A stretch of DNA of 28,787 nucleotides from JBBDIX01 sp040880235 (GTDB lineage: Bacteria; Actinomycetota; Nitriliruptoria; Nitriliruptorales; Nitriliruptoraceae). Positions 8,357 to 16,370 of the stretch are shown piece after piece. Location: assembly GCA_040880235.1 (NCBI GenBank), contig JBBDIX010000040.1:1-28787 (forward strand), written 5' to 3'. A model generated the notes under the pieces. It had not been told where the DNA came from. It was given only the letters and a program-made list of their open reading frames with translations, and ran no database searches. A program made the position numbers and the translations under genes. Each line of letters opens with the position of its first letter. Within the stretch, counting starts at the first letter, position 1.

Positions 8357-9941
8357 AGAGCGTCTCGGCGATCGACGTGGCCAACTGGCGGTCGCGATGG
8401 GTGTAGGCCTGCCGGAGGGCGTCTGCTTCGCCCTGGGTGATGCTGGCCGGATCGGGAAGGCGGATCTTGCGCAGGTACTGCGCCTGCATCCGCAGAGTCC
8501 CACCGCGCATCTTCACGCAGTAGGCGCGCACGAACAGTTCCGCCTGATCGGAACAGAGCAACCCGGCGAGTACGTGCAGGTCCCACCTCGTGGAGGTGAT
8601 CCAGTACAGGTTGTGGTGTGGGTAGAGGCCTCCGGGTTCCAGAACGGGCGTCATACGCGCCTTCATGTCCGCCAGGAGGACCTTGGGCGTGCCGGCCAAC
8701 CAGCTGTGGACGCGGTCGATTGTCTTGTACCAGCGGTCCGGGGTGCGCCTTGCGGTGTGTCGGCCGACGAGCCGGATGTGGTGCCGTTGGAAGTGGTCGG
8801 CCAGGCGCGGATGGTCACCGAGCTGAATCAGCCCTTGGTTGTTCCATGGATTGGCGAGGTAGGTCGGCGTCCAGGCGAGCTTGCCCGTGGCGATGTGCCG
8901 AGCCATCACCAGTGGCAGCATTCGGTCTGGCTCGGCCAGCTCCTGGTCCTCGGTGATGAAGATGTCGTCGGCGCCGGTGGCAACTCCGATCCCGACTCGG
9001 GTCTGCCGGAGGACGTCCTCCAGGGGGTCGAGCCGGTGCTCATGGTCGGCGATCTGTGCGAGCTGCGTGGCAGTCCCCTCAGGCCACACATCCGCGCCGA
9101 ACCACCCGTCGACCCGTGCAATCGTGAACGGACCCTTCACGCCACGGTTGCGGAGGGCGGCCATCGCCCCGGGCACGTCGTCGGCACCGAACGCACCATT
9201 CGCGTCGATGACGGTCCCGTCCCCCTGCGTGCCGCGCCGAAGAACCGTGATCGCCGGGTAGGCCGACACCTCCTCTTCAAAGCAGTCGACGTCATGCAGT
9301 CGGACGATCGTGTCCACCGCCCAGGGGCCGCCGGTGATCATCGTCCGTAGGCCCTTGCCGTACGCGTTCCGCATCCAGCGGTCAGCACAGATGAATGCCA
9401 GGACGCCATCGTCCTTCAGCAGTTGCAGTCCGCGCTCGTAGAACCCCACGTACAGATCAGCGCGACCACCCATCGTCTTCCAGCGCGCTCGGTAGTCGGT
9501 GGCAAGGTGTCGGGGGACGTCCTCCACCCGGACGTACGGAGGGTTGCCCACGACGAAGTCTGCAGCAGGGATGTCGTCGAGGAGGAAGTCGGCCGATCTG
9601 ACCCATCGCTCCGCGAGATTCTCTGCATCCGATGTGGCGACGCCGGCGTCCTCCAGCCGGGTGATGACTGCCTTGCGGGTGACGTCGACGGACGGCCCAT
9701 GCAGGTCAACTGCGGTGATGGCGTCGGTCGCGTCTCCGACGTCAGTGTCGTGGCGTGCACACGCGGCCAGGAGGCGGTCCAGGGCCGGCAGCAGGAACGC
9801 CCCAGCGCCACAGGATGGTTCGAGCAGGGCCAGATCGTGGAGCGGACGGTCCGGCGTGTATCCGGCAAGATCGAGCATCCACTCCACGACCCACCGACGG
9901 GTGAACACCTCGCCCATCGGCTCGTGACTGGATGGCTCCAC
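8346..9941 (-). CDS. DNA adenine methyltransferase, PaeR7I/XhoI type (R-M partner)
   Basis: About 531 residues from a GTG at 9941. SAM-binding motif I is L-E-P-S-C-G-A-G-A-F-L (residues 40-50); the catalytic motif is G-N-P-P-Y (132-136), which marks an N6-adenine methylase. The C-terminal half (from about 300) looks like a target-recognition region with H-H-N-L-Y-W-I and M-R-G-G-T-L-R-M-Q. It should protect the site cut by the next gene. The start rests on GAAGGA six bases upstream and on the length matching my recollection of M.PaeR7I (about 532). The frame stays open upstream to 10295, with ATG candidates at 10055, 10037 and 10001 that lack ribosome sites. It lies between moaA and moaB, suggesting horizontal acquisition. 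Confidence 0.9.
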   Translation of the reverse strand: MEPSSHEPMGEVFTRRWVVEWMLDLAGYTPDRPLHDLALLEPSCGAGAFLLPALDRLLAACARHDTDVGDATDAITAVDLHGPSVDVTRKAVITRLEDAGVATSDAENLAERWVRSADFLLDDIPAADFVVGNPPYVRVEDVPRHLATDYRARWKTMGGRADLYVGFYERGLQLLKDDGVLAFICADRWMRNAYGKGLRTMITGGPWAVDTIVRLHDVDCFEEEVSAYPAITVLRRGTQGDGTVIDANGAFGADDVPGAMAALRNRGVKGPFTIARVDGWFGADVWPEGTATQLAQIADHEHRLDPLEDVLRQTRVGIGVATGADDIFITEDQELAEPDRMLPLVMARHIATGKLAWTPTYLANPWNNQGLIQLGDHPRLADHFQRHHIRLVGRHTARRTPDRWYKTIDRVHSWLAGTPKVLLADMKARMTPVLEPGGLYPHHNLYWITSTRWDLHVLAGLLCSDQAELFVRAYCVKMRGGTLRMQAQYLRKIRLPDPASITQGEADALRQAYTHRDRQLATSIAETLYAR

Positions 9942-9947
9942 GACCGG

Positions 9948-9953
9948 TCCTTC
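9948..9953 (-). promoter_or_regulatory. Ribosome site deciding the methyltransferase start
   Basis: GAAGGA on the minus strand, six bases before the GTG at 9941. It is the only good Shine-Dalgarno match among the possible starts of the methylase frame. Confidence 0.55.
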
Positions 9954-10182
9954 GCCAGACTTGGCGCAGACTGCTTGTCGTGAGGGTAGTGCTGCGGGCA
10001 TCGACGTTGGCGTAGCGGGCACCGGGCGACCTTCCATGGGTTCGACCGGCATCATCGTGGATGTCCGGGGCACGGCCCCGATGCCTGCGGCTGGCTTGTG
10101 GATGACCCGTGGGAACAGGTCGCTCGGACGTTCAGCCGGCGACGCGTGGGGTCGGCACGGATCTGTCGCCCGGCCCGCGAGG

Positions 10183-10710
10183 TCAGGCTGTCGTGTCGCC
10201 GTGGCCCTGCGGGTGTCGCTGGGTGTCTCCGGCCAGCAGGTCCAGCGCGTGTGGCAGCAGACCGACGATCGCCTCGAGGCTCTCGGTCGCGCCACGTGGA
10301 CTGCCGGGCAGGTCCACGATCAGGGTCGATCCCCGCGATCCACAGACCGCGCGTGACAGGTCCGCCATCGGCGTCTTCTCCCGCCCGGCCGCTCGCATCG
10401 CCTCTGCCAGTCCGGGCGCCTGGCGATCGACGACGTCGAGGGTCGCCTCGGGCGTGACGTCCCGCGGACCGAACCCCGTGCCACCGGTCACCGCGATGAG
10501 CGCCACCTCGTCACAGAGCCCCACGAGGAGCGCGGCGATACGGTCCCGGTCGTCGGACACGGACTCGCGTCGTGCCACCTCGAACCCGTGGCGGGTCAGC
10601 AGTTCGGCGACCGCGAGCCCCGAGTCGTCCTGACGATGGCCGTACGCGACGCCGTCGCTCGCGGTCACGACCGCGGCGGTGCGTCGTCCCGGTGCCGGGT
10701 CCTGCGCCAT
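10183..10710 (-). CDS. moaB: MoaB/Mog family molybdopterin adenylyltransferase-like protein
   Basis: 175 residues. The fold is recognised from A-A-V-V-T-A-S-D-G, the nucleotide/pterin-binding T-G-G-T-G-F-G-P-R-D-V-T-P-E-A-T (about 75-90) and the later L-P-G-S-P-R-G-A. The family adenylates molybdopterin before metal insertion, though MoaB-type members can be inactive in some bacteria. The ATG at 10710 has GGAG seven bases upstream; a GTG two codons earlier is possible. It is divergent from the MocA-like gene, only 25 bases apart, consistent with a common Moco role. Confidence 0.9.
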   Translation of the reverse strand: MAQDPAPGRRTAAVVTASDGVAYGHRQDDSGLAVAELLTRHGFEVARRESVSDDRDRIAALLVGLCDEVALIAVTGGTGFGPRDVTPEATLDVVDRQAPGLAEAMRAAGREKTPMADLSRAVCGSRGSTLIVDLPGSPRGATESLEAIVGLLPHALDLLAGDTQRHPQGHGDTTA

Positions 10711-10735
10711 GTGCACTCCGAGGGAGGGTGAGGCC

Positions 10736-11353
10736 GTGACGTCCCAGCCTACGGCCGACGCGGTCGCGATCGTGCTCGCCGCCGGCAGCGGACGTCGATT
10801 CGGTGGTCCGGGAGCACTCAAGCAGCTCGCGTCGTTCGAGGGCCGTCCGCTCGTCGTGCACGCCGTCGAGGTGGCCCGCGCCGCCGGGATCGAGCGGGTG
10901 ATCGTCGTCGTGGGTCCCCGTCCCGAGGACGTCGCCACCGTGTTGATCGACCACGACGTCGAGGTGGTCGTCAACGAGGAGCACGCATCGGGGCAGGCAT
11001 CGTCGCTCGCCGCCGGACTGCGGGCGGCGGACGACATCGAAGCCGCCACGGTGGCGGTGGTGCTGCTTGCCGACCAGCCGGGCATCGCGCCGCACGTCGT
11101 GACGGACGTCGTGGCCACGACACGGGAGCGAGGCCTGGTGAGCCGCGCACGGTACGACGACGGGCCGGGGCACCCGGTCGCCCTGCCCCGCGACCGGTGG
11201 GACTGGATCGCCGGTCGTGTCACCGGCGATGCCGGCGTTCGTCAGCTGCTCGGCGAACTCGACGTCGTCGACGTGCCAGTGGATGGTCTGGCACCACCGG
11301 ACGTCGACACGCCGCAGGACCTCGACACGCACGGGAACTCGCCGGGTACGTGA
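10736..11353 (+). CDS. mocA: MocA-like nucleotidyltransferase (molybdenum cofactor cytidylyltransferase family)
   Basis: 205 residues from a GTG at 10736, preceded by GGAGGGTGAGG. The nucleotide-binding start is I-V-L-A-A-G-S-G-R-R-F-G-G (residues 12-24), followed by A-L-K-Q-L, and L-L-A-D-Q-P-G-I near residues 106-112. The LAAG form rather than LAGG favours MocA (CTP or GTP transfer onto molybdopterin for xanthine-dehydrogenase-type enzymes) over MobA. The exact nucleotide cannot be read from sequence. Divergent from moaB; its stop is followed 59 bases later by purC on the same strand. Confidence 0.8.
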   Translation: MTSQPTADAVAIVLAAGSGRRFGGPGALKQLASFEGRPLVVHAVEVARAAGIERVIVVVGPRPEDVATVLIDHDVEVVVNEEHASGQASSLAAGLRAADDIEAATVAVVLLADQPGIAPHVVTDVVATTRERGLVSRARYDDGPGHPVALPRDRWDWIAGRVTGDAGVRQLLGELDVVDVPVDGLAPPDVDTPQDLDTHGNSPGT

Positions 11354-11412
11354 CCGGCCTCCCGCATTACGATCGGGGTCCATCCCGTTCGATCCAGACC
11401 AAGGTGAAGCCC

Positions 11413-12306
11413 GTGACGATCGGTGGCCTGACCCATCTGCGCAGCGGCAAGGTCCGCGACCTGTACGACGTCGACGACGAGCACCTGCTGCTCGTCGCGT
11501 CCGATCGAGTGTCGACCTACGACGTCGTGCACCCGACCGAGGTGCCCGACAAGGGTCGGGTCCTGACCGGCGTGTCAGCCTGGTGGTTCGATCGACTCGA
11601 CGGTGTGGTCGAACATCACCTCGTGTCGACGTCGCTCGTCGACCTGCCCGAGGCGGCTCGGGAGCACGCAGACGAGCTCGCCGGACGCTTCATGCTGTGC
11701 CGCAAGGTCGAGATCATCCCGTTCGAGTGCGTCGTGCGCGGGTACCTCGTCGGGTCGGGCTGGGCGGAGTACCAGCGGCAGGGATCGGTGTGCGGTATCG
11801 AACTTCCCGCCGGACTGGTCGAGGCCGACCGGCTCCCGGAACCCCTGTTCACCCCCGCGACGAAGGCTGAGGAGGGCGAGCACGACGAGAACGTCAGCTT
11901 CGCGTTCATGGCCGATGCACTCGGCGACGAACTGGCCGGACAGCTCCGCGACCTGTCGCTGCGGCTCTACCAGACGGGTGCGGAACACGCGGCCGAGTGC
12001 GGGATCATCCTCGCCGACACGAAGTTCGAGTTCGGACTGCTCGACGGGCGCATCGTGCTCGCCGACGAGGTGCTGACACCTGACTCGTCGCGCTACTGGC
12101 CCGCGGACCAGTGGGTCCCGGGGGCCACGCCACCGAGCTTCGACAAGCAGTACGTGCGCGACTACGCCACGTCCACGGGATGGGATCGCACGCCACCGGC
12201 TCCCGAGCTTCCCGACGAGGTGGTCGAGGCCACCCGCGCCCGCTACGTGGAGGCCTACGAGCGGCTCACGGGGGAGTCGTTCGATGCATGGCTCGCGCGC
12301 CGCTGA
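11413..12306 (+). CDS. purC: Phosphoribosylaminoimidazole-succinocarboxamide (SAICAR) synthase
   Basis: 297 residues, the length of the longer PurC group. It joins aspartate to CAIR with ATP, the step directly after PurE. Motifs: S-G-K-V-R-D-L-Y at the start, V-V-R-G-Y-L-V-G-S-G-W, T-P-A-T-K-A-E-E-G-E-H-D-E-N and D-T-K-F-E-F-G, and the C-terminal S-F-D-K-Q-Y-V-R-D. The GTG at 11413 fits GAAG upstream and the family N-terminus; a GTG at 11404 would add three residues. TACGAT at 11368-11373 is a possible -10 box. Separated from purE by Moco and R-M genes. Confidence 0.95.
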   Translation: MTIGGLTHLRSGKVRDLYDVDDEHLLLVASDRVSTYDVVHPTEVPDKGRVLTGVSAWWFDRLDGVVEHHLVSTSLVDLPEAAREHADELAGRFMLCRKVEIIPFECVVRGYLVGSGWAEYQRQGSVCGIELPAGLVEADRLPEPLFTPATKAEEGEHDENVSFAFMADALGDELAGQLRDLSLRLYQTGAEHAAECGIILADTKFEFGLLDGRIVLADEVLTPDSSRYWPADQWVPGATPPSFDKQYVRDYATSTGWDRTPPAPELPDEVVEATRARYVEAYERLTGESFDAWLARR

Positions 12307-12363
12307 GCGCGAGGCTGCTCCCGACAACTGTTGGTGGCGGTCCTCCTAGTCACGTAGTAGCGT

Positions 12364-12402
12364 GATCGAGGTCACGGCACGGATTGCGCGGTGACCTCGA
12401 TC
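12364..12402. promoter_or_regulatory. Perfect 12-bp inverted repeat between purC and the LIV binding protein
   Basis: GATCGAGGTCAC (12364-12375) and its exact reverse complement (12391-12402) enclose a 15-base loop. It lies 58 bases after the purC stop and 72 bases before the binding-protein ATG. No T-run follows, so it could be a purC terminator, an operator for the transporter, or a leader hairpin. I cannot decide among these. Confidence 0.5.
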
Positions 12403-12473
12403 CTGTGCAGCGGCTCCAACGCCCTACGTGTGAGCCGCACTGCACATCTCCAGCCCCACAGGGGAGGCACTAC

Positions 12474-13754
12474 ATGAAGCGAATCCACTGGCTACGCCAC
12501 ATGGCGATGGTGTTGGCGCTCGCGCTGATCGTCGCTGCCTGTGGCTCGGACGAACCCGATCCTGCCGCCGAACCAGATCCGGCCCCGGCCGACGAGCCTG
12601 CGGACGAGCCGACCGACGAGCCGGCCGCCATCGAACCCGTTGCGATCACCGTCGGGACGCTCCTGCCTCAGACCGGAGCGCTGGCCCCCATCATCGACGC
12701 GCTCGAAGAGCCGATCCGGATGGCTGCCGAAGAGATAAACGCGGACTTCCCGGGACTGATCACGCTCGAGCACGCTGACTCGGGCACGGACCCGACCGTC
12801 GCGTCCGAGAACGTGGATCAGTTCCTCACCGGCTCGCACAGCGCAATCCTCGGAGCGGCTGCCTCTGGCGTGTCGACCTCGATCGTGGACAAGGTGCAGG
12901 ACGCGGGCGTCGTGATGTGCTCGGGCTCCAACACCGCGGCGTCACTGAGCATCTACGAGCCCTACTACATCCGCACGGCACCGTCTGACGAGCTGCAGGC
13001 CCCGACGCTCGGTGACGTGATCATCGACGACGGCCACCTCGACGTTGCTGTCGTGTGGCGCAATGACGAGTACGGCGTGGGCTTCGGTGAGCTGCTCGCC
13101 GAGTACCTCGAGAACAGCGGCGTCACGGTCACCCTTGCAGAGGGCTACGACCCCGCCGCGACGTCCTTTGCCGACCTCATGGACGACGTTGCAGGATCCG
13201 GGGCGGAAGCGCTCGCCATGATCACCTTCGAGGAGGGTGGTCAGATGGTCCTCGACATGCAGGGCCGCTTCGACGGTCAGGTGTATGTCGCCGATGGATT
13301 CGTCGACACCGTCGGTGCGGACCAGCTCGGTGGCGAGGTGGCGCTGACCGAGGGGTTCCGTGGAACCTATCCGTCGTCCGCCCCGGAGACCGGGGAACAG
13401 ACGTTCGTCGAACGTTTCAACGAGTACTCACCGGGTACGCCAACGATCTTCTCGGCCCAGTTCTATGACTGCCTCATGGTGGTCGCACTCGCAGCGCAGG
13501 TGGCGCAGAGCGACGACCCGACGGTGTTCGTCGACGAGATCGTCGGCGTCACCGGACCAGAGGGCACCGAGTGCTCGTTCTTCGCCGACTGCTTCGAGCT
13601 GATCCAGGCCGGCGAGGAGATCGACTATCTCGGAGCCTCGGGACCGCTCGACTTCCTGTCCAACGGGCAACCGAGCACGGGCACCTACGAGGTGATCGAA
13701 TTCGGGACCGACGGTTCATACGAGTCCGAGCGCCAGGTCCTGGTTGCCCCGTGA
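12474..13754 (+). CDS. Branched-chain amino acid ABC transporter substrate-binding lipoprotein
   Basis: 426 residues. A lipoprotein signal peptide with basic start (M-K-R-I-H-W-L-R-H), hydrophobic core and lipobox I-V-A-A-C makes Cys23 the lipid-anchored residue. An acidic proline-rich tether (about 25-52) follows. The rest is a type-I periplasmic-binding fold of the LivJ/LivK (Peripla_BP_6) kind: I-T-V-G-T-L-L-P-Q-T-G-A-L-A, A-A-E-E-I-N-A, a G-A-A-A-S-G-V-S-T segment and A-V-V-W-R-N-D-E-Y-G-V-G-F. GGGGAGG at 12461-12467 precedes the ATG by six bases. It faces the liv permease operon across a shared terminator and likely supplies it. Ligand specificity cannot be read here. Confidence 0.92.
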   Translation: MKRIHWLRHMAMVLALALIVAACGSDEPDPAAEPDPAPADEPADEPTDEPAAIEPVAITVGTLLPQTGALAPIIDALEEPIRMAAEEINADFPGLITLEHADSGTDPTVASENVDQFLTGSHSAILGAAASGVSTSIVDKVQDAGVVMCSGSNTAASLSIYEPYYIRTAPSDELQAPTLGDVIIDDGHLDVAVVWRNDEYGVGFGELLAEYLENSGVTVTLAEGYDPAATSFADLMDDVAGSGAEALAMITFEEGGQMVLDMQGRFDGQVYVADGFVDTVGADQLGGEVALTEGFRGTYPSSAPETGEQTFVERFNEYSPGTPTIFSAQFYDCLMVVALAAQVAQSDDPTVFVDEIVGVTGPEGTECSFFADCFELIQAGEEIDYLGASGPLDFLSNGQPSTGTYEVIEFGTDGSYESERQVLVAP

Positions 13755-13771
13755 GTCGGGACCAGTGACAG

Positions 13772-13803
13772 GGTGGAGGGCCCGCCGCGGCGGGCCCTCC
13801 ACC
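13772..13803. terminator. Strong bidirectional terminator between the convergent LIV genes
   Basis: GGTGGAGGGCCCGCC (13772-13786) and its perfect reverse complement (13789-13803) form a GC-rich stem of about 14-15 pairs with a minimal loop. It sits 17 bases after the binding-protein stop and 11 bases from the livF stop on the other strand. There is no U-tract, as is common in high-GC Actinobacteria. Confidence 0.85.
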
Positions 13804-13814
13804 TTGTCGGAGGT

Positions 13815-14552
13815 CTACTGGACCCGACCGAGTGTGCCCAGATAGAGGTCGATGACCTTCTCGTCGTGGAGTAGGTCACGACCGCTGCCGGTGTACGCAT
13901 TGCGCCCCTGGTCCAGTACGTACGCGCGGTCGGCGATCTGCAGACAACGTCGTGCGTTCTGTTCGACCATGAGCACCGCGACGCCGGACGCGCCAATCGT
14001 TCTGACGCGTTCGAAGACCAGGTCCTGAGCCTGAGGTGCCAGACCGGCGGACGGTTCGTCGAGCAGGATCAGTGACGGATTCATCATGAGGGCACGTCCC
14101 ATCGCGAGCATCTGACGCTCGCCTCCCGAGAGCAGACCAGCGCGTTGCTGACGTCGTTGCTCAAGGAGCGGGAACAGTTCGACGATGACCGCGAACCGAT
14201 CCCGCCACGCCTTCGGCCGCAGGTATAGGCCCATGCGCAGGTTCTCCTCGACGGTGAGTGAGGAGAACACGTTGGCCAACTGAGGGACGTAGCCCATTCC
14301 ACGCGCGACAAGCTCGTGGGTCGGTGTGTGGGTGATGTCATCGCCGCCGAAGGTGATGGAACCCCCGCGGGTGGGGACGAGCCCGAAGACCGCTTTCATG
14401 AAGGTCGACTTCCCCGCCCCATTCGGCCCGATCATCCCGACGATCTCGCCGCGGCTGACCGTGAGGTCGACACCGCGAAGGATGTCGACCTCCGGCACGT
14501 AGCCCGCAACGACGCCGGCGGCGCCGAGCAGAACGTCTCCGGAACGCGTCAT
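13815..14552 (-). CDS. livF: Branched-chain amino acid ABC transporter ATPase LivF
   Basis: 245 residues. Walker A G-P-N-G-A-G-K-S-T (42-50), a Q-loop in Y-V-P-Q-L, the ABC signature L-S-G-G-E-R-Q-M-L-A and Walker B L-I-L-L-D-E-P-S-A-G-L-A-P are all intact. The family forms a heterodimer with LivG to drive uptake. The ATG overlaps the livG stop (ATGA), so translation is coupled. Last gene of the minus-strand operon. Confidence 0.95.
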   Translation of the reverse strand: MTRSGDVLLGAAGVVAGYVPEVDILRGVDLTVSRGEIVGMIGPNGAGKSTFMKAVFGLVPTRGGSITFGGDDITHTPTHELVARGMGYVPQLANVFSSLTVEENLRMGLYLRPKAWRDRFAVIVELFPLLEQRRQQRAGLLSGGERQMLAMGRALMMNPSLILLDEPSAGLAPQAQDLVFERVRTIGASGVAVLMVEQNARRCLQIADRAYVLDQGRNAYTGSGRDLLHDEKVIDLYLGTLGRVQ

Positions 14553-15388
14553 GGCGACGCCTCTCCGTGGTGGGTTCCGAGGTAGGCGTCGATGACGATG
14601 GGATTTCCAGCGATCCCGGCTGGGCGGTCCTCGGCGATCACACGCCCTTCGCCCAGAACGACGACCCAGTCGGAGATCTCCTGCACCACGTCCATGTCAT
14701 GCTCGACGAACACGACCGTGCGGCCTTCGTCACGAATCGCGGTGATGTGCGTCAACAGCGTCTGGGTGAGCGCCGGGTTTATGCCCGCCATCGGCTCATC
14801 GAGCATGATGATCTCGGGTTCGACCATGAGAGCGCGGGCAAGTTCGAGCAGCTTACGTTGCCCGCCAGACAGTGTCCCCGCATACTCGTCGCGCATCCGT
14901 TTAAGGCCGAAGCGCCCGAGCAGGCCCGTCGCTCGCCGTTCGATCTGCGCTTCGCTCTCGCGCCATCCGCCCGTCAGCGCGCGCCACAACGACTCACCGG
15001 GGTTGTCGCGCGCTGCAAGCATGACGTTCTCGATGACGGACAGCCGGGGCAGGGCACGGGTGAGTTGAAAGGTTCGTACCAGCCCGCGACGCGCGACCTC
15101 GTGCGCGGCGAGGCCGCCGAGTGATTCGCCATTGAGCTGCCAGGTTCCGCGGTCAGGTTGGTCGAATCCCGTGATGAGGTTGAACAGCGTGGTCTTCCCG
15201 GCACCGTTCGGACCGATCAGCGCGGTGATGGTGTTTCGCTGGACCTCGAGGTGCCGGACGTCGACCGCGAGAAGCCCTCCGAAGCGGCGTTGCATCCCGT
15301 CAAGGGTGAGGATCGGATCGGGCTTTGCAGCACCGGGAGAGGGCTCGATCGCGTCGAGGCCACTGGTGCCTTCAGTCTCAGACACCAC
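14549..15388 (-). CDS. livG: Branched-chain amino acid ABC transporter ATPase LivG
   Basis: 279 residues. A roughly 25-residue N-terminal extension precedes the ATPase domain. Walker A is G-P-N-G-A-G-K-T-T (59-67), the Q-loop is in R-T-F-Q-L, the signature is L-S-G-G-Q-R-K-L-L-E and Walker B is E-I-I-M-L-D-E-P-M-A-G. The C-terminal V-F-V-E-H-D-M-D-V-V and the tail with V-I-D-A-Y-L-G are typical LivG. The start overlaps the livM stop by 11 bases; a GTG one codon downstream is an equivalent start. Confidence 0.95.
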   Translation of the reverse strand: MVSETEGTSGLDAIEPSPGAAKPDPILTLDGMQRRFGGLLAVDVRHLEVQRNTITALIGPNGAGKTTLFNLITGFDQPDRGTWQLNGESLGGLAAHEVARRGLVRTFQLTRALPRLSVIENVMLAARDNPGESLWRALTGGWRESEAQIERRATGLLGRFGLKRMRDEYAGTLSGGQRKLLELARALMVEPEIIMLDEPMAGINPALTQTLLTHITAIRDEGRTVVFVEHDMDVVQEISDWVVVLGEGRVIAEDRPAGIAGNPIVIDAYLGTHHGEASP

Positions 15389-16370
15389 CGACCACCGCCT
15401 CTCTGCGGCTTCCGAGCATGCCCTGAGGCCGGAACACGAGCAGAGCCATCAACCCGAACCCGACGAGCACGAAGCGCACCTGCGCGGCTCCGGCAGACGA
15501 GATGAGTGCGCTGACCCAGGAGACGTTGGACTGCGCCTGTCGCATCACGCTGTCGAGGAAGTAGAACAGGAACTGGAAGGAGACAGCACCGATCACGGGC
15601 CCCCAGATCGTTCCGGCGCCCCCGAGGATCACAACTACGAAAAGGATGAACGTCACCTGCGGCAGGAAACTGTCCGGGCTGACGTTCTGTTGTTCGACGG
15701 CCATCAAGGCACCTGCGAGGCCCCCGAGCGCGCCACCAAGGGTGAGCGCCTGAAGTTTGATGGCGAACGCGTGCTTGCCGAGGCTCCGCGCGGCGTCCTC
15801 GTCCTCACGTATGGACTTCAGGAGTCGACCCCACGGGCTGTTGATGACGCGTCGCACCAGGAAGACGAGCACGGCCGCCAGGATCCAGCCGACGAGGATG
15901 ACCCAGAGCCGCCGCCCGGTCATCGCGAACGAGCCGACCCGATACACGGTCGACGACTGCAGCGGGCTGAGCACGAAGAACTCGTCGGCGAAACCCTGGA
16001 TGCCGAACACGCCTCCGGTGAACTGCGTTGCCCAGGAGGAGCGCACGTAGAGCCGGAGGACCTCTGCTGCAGCGATCGTGGTGATCGCCAGGTACTCAGC
16101 GCGCAGGCGGAGTGTCGGTACACCCAGGAGGAGGCCGAGGCCCACTGCGGCGAGAGTGCCGACCGGGACACCGATCCACAGCGAACCGCCTGCGTCGACC
16201 GTGATGGCGGTCCCGTACGCCCCGACGAGCATGAATGCGACATGGCCGAAGTTCAGCAGTCCAGCGTAGCCGAACTGCAGGTTGAGGCCGAGGCCGGAGA
16301 TGACGTACGCGACCGCCGTGGGGCCGGTTGCCGCGATGACTGCATTGACGAGGATGTCGCCCCAGTTCAT
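15378..16370 (-). CDS. livM: Branched-chain amino acid ABC transporter permease LivM
   Basis: 330 residues, about eight to ten hydrophobic segments. It begins M-N-W-G-D-I-L-V-N and shows the family motifs L-N-L-Q-F-G-Y-A-G-L-L-N-F-G-H-V-A-F and the cytoplasmic EAA-like loop S-P-W-G-R-L-L-K-S-I-R-E-D-E-D-A-A, followed by L-G-G-A-G-T-I-W-G-P-V-I-G. The ATG at 16370 overlaps the livH stop (ATGA), which fixes this start against a longer open frame upstream. Forms the membrane channel with LivH. Confidence 0.94.
   Translation of the reverse strand: MNWGDILVNAVIAATGPTAVAYVISGLGLNLQFGYAGLLNFGHVAFMLVGAYGTAITVDAGGSLWIGVPVGTLAAVGLGLLLGVPTLRLRAEYLAITTIAAAEVLRLYVRSSWATQFTGGVFGIQGFADEFFVLSPLQSSTVYRVGSFAMTGRRLWVILVGWILAAVLVFLVRRVINSPWGRLLKSIREDEDAARSLGKHAFAIKLQALTLGGALGGLAGALMAVEQQNVSPDSFLPQVTFILFVVVILGGAGTIWGPVIGAVSFQFLFYFLDSVMRQAQSNVSWVSALISSAGAAQVRFVLVGFGLMALLVFRPQGMLGSRREAVVGGV

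Noticed and set aside
9942..10182. A controller (C) protein gene upstream of the methyltransferase
   Set aside because: No short HTH-encoding frame with a start and ribosome site was found in this gap.
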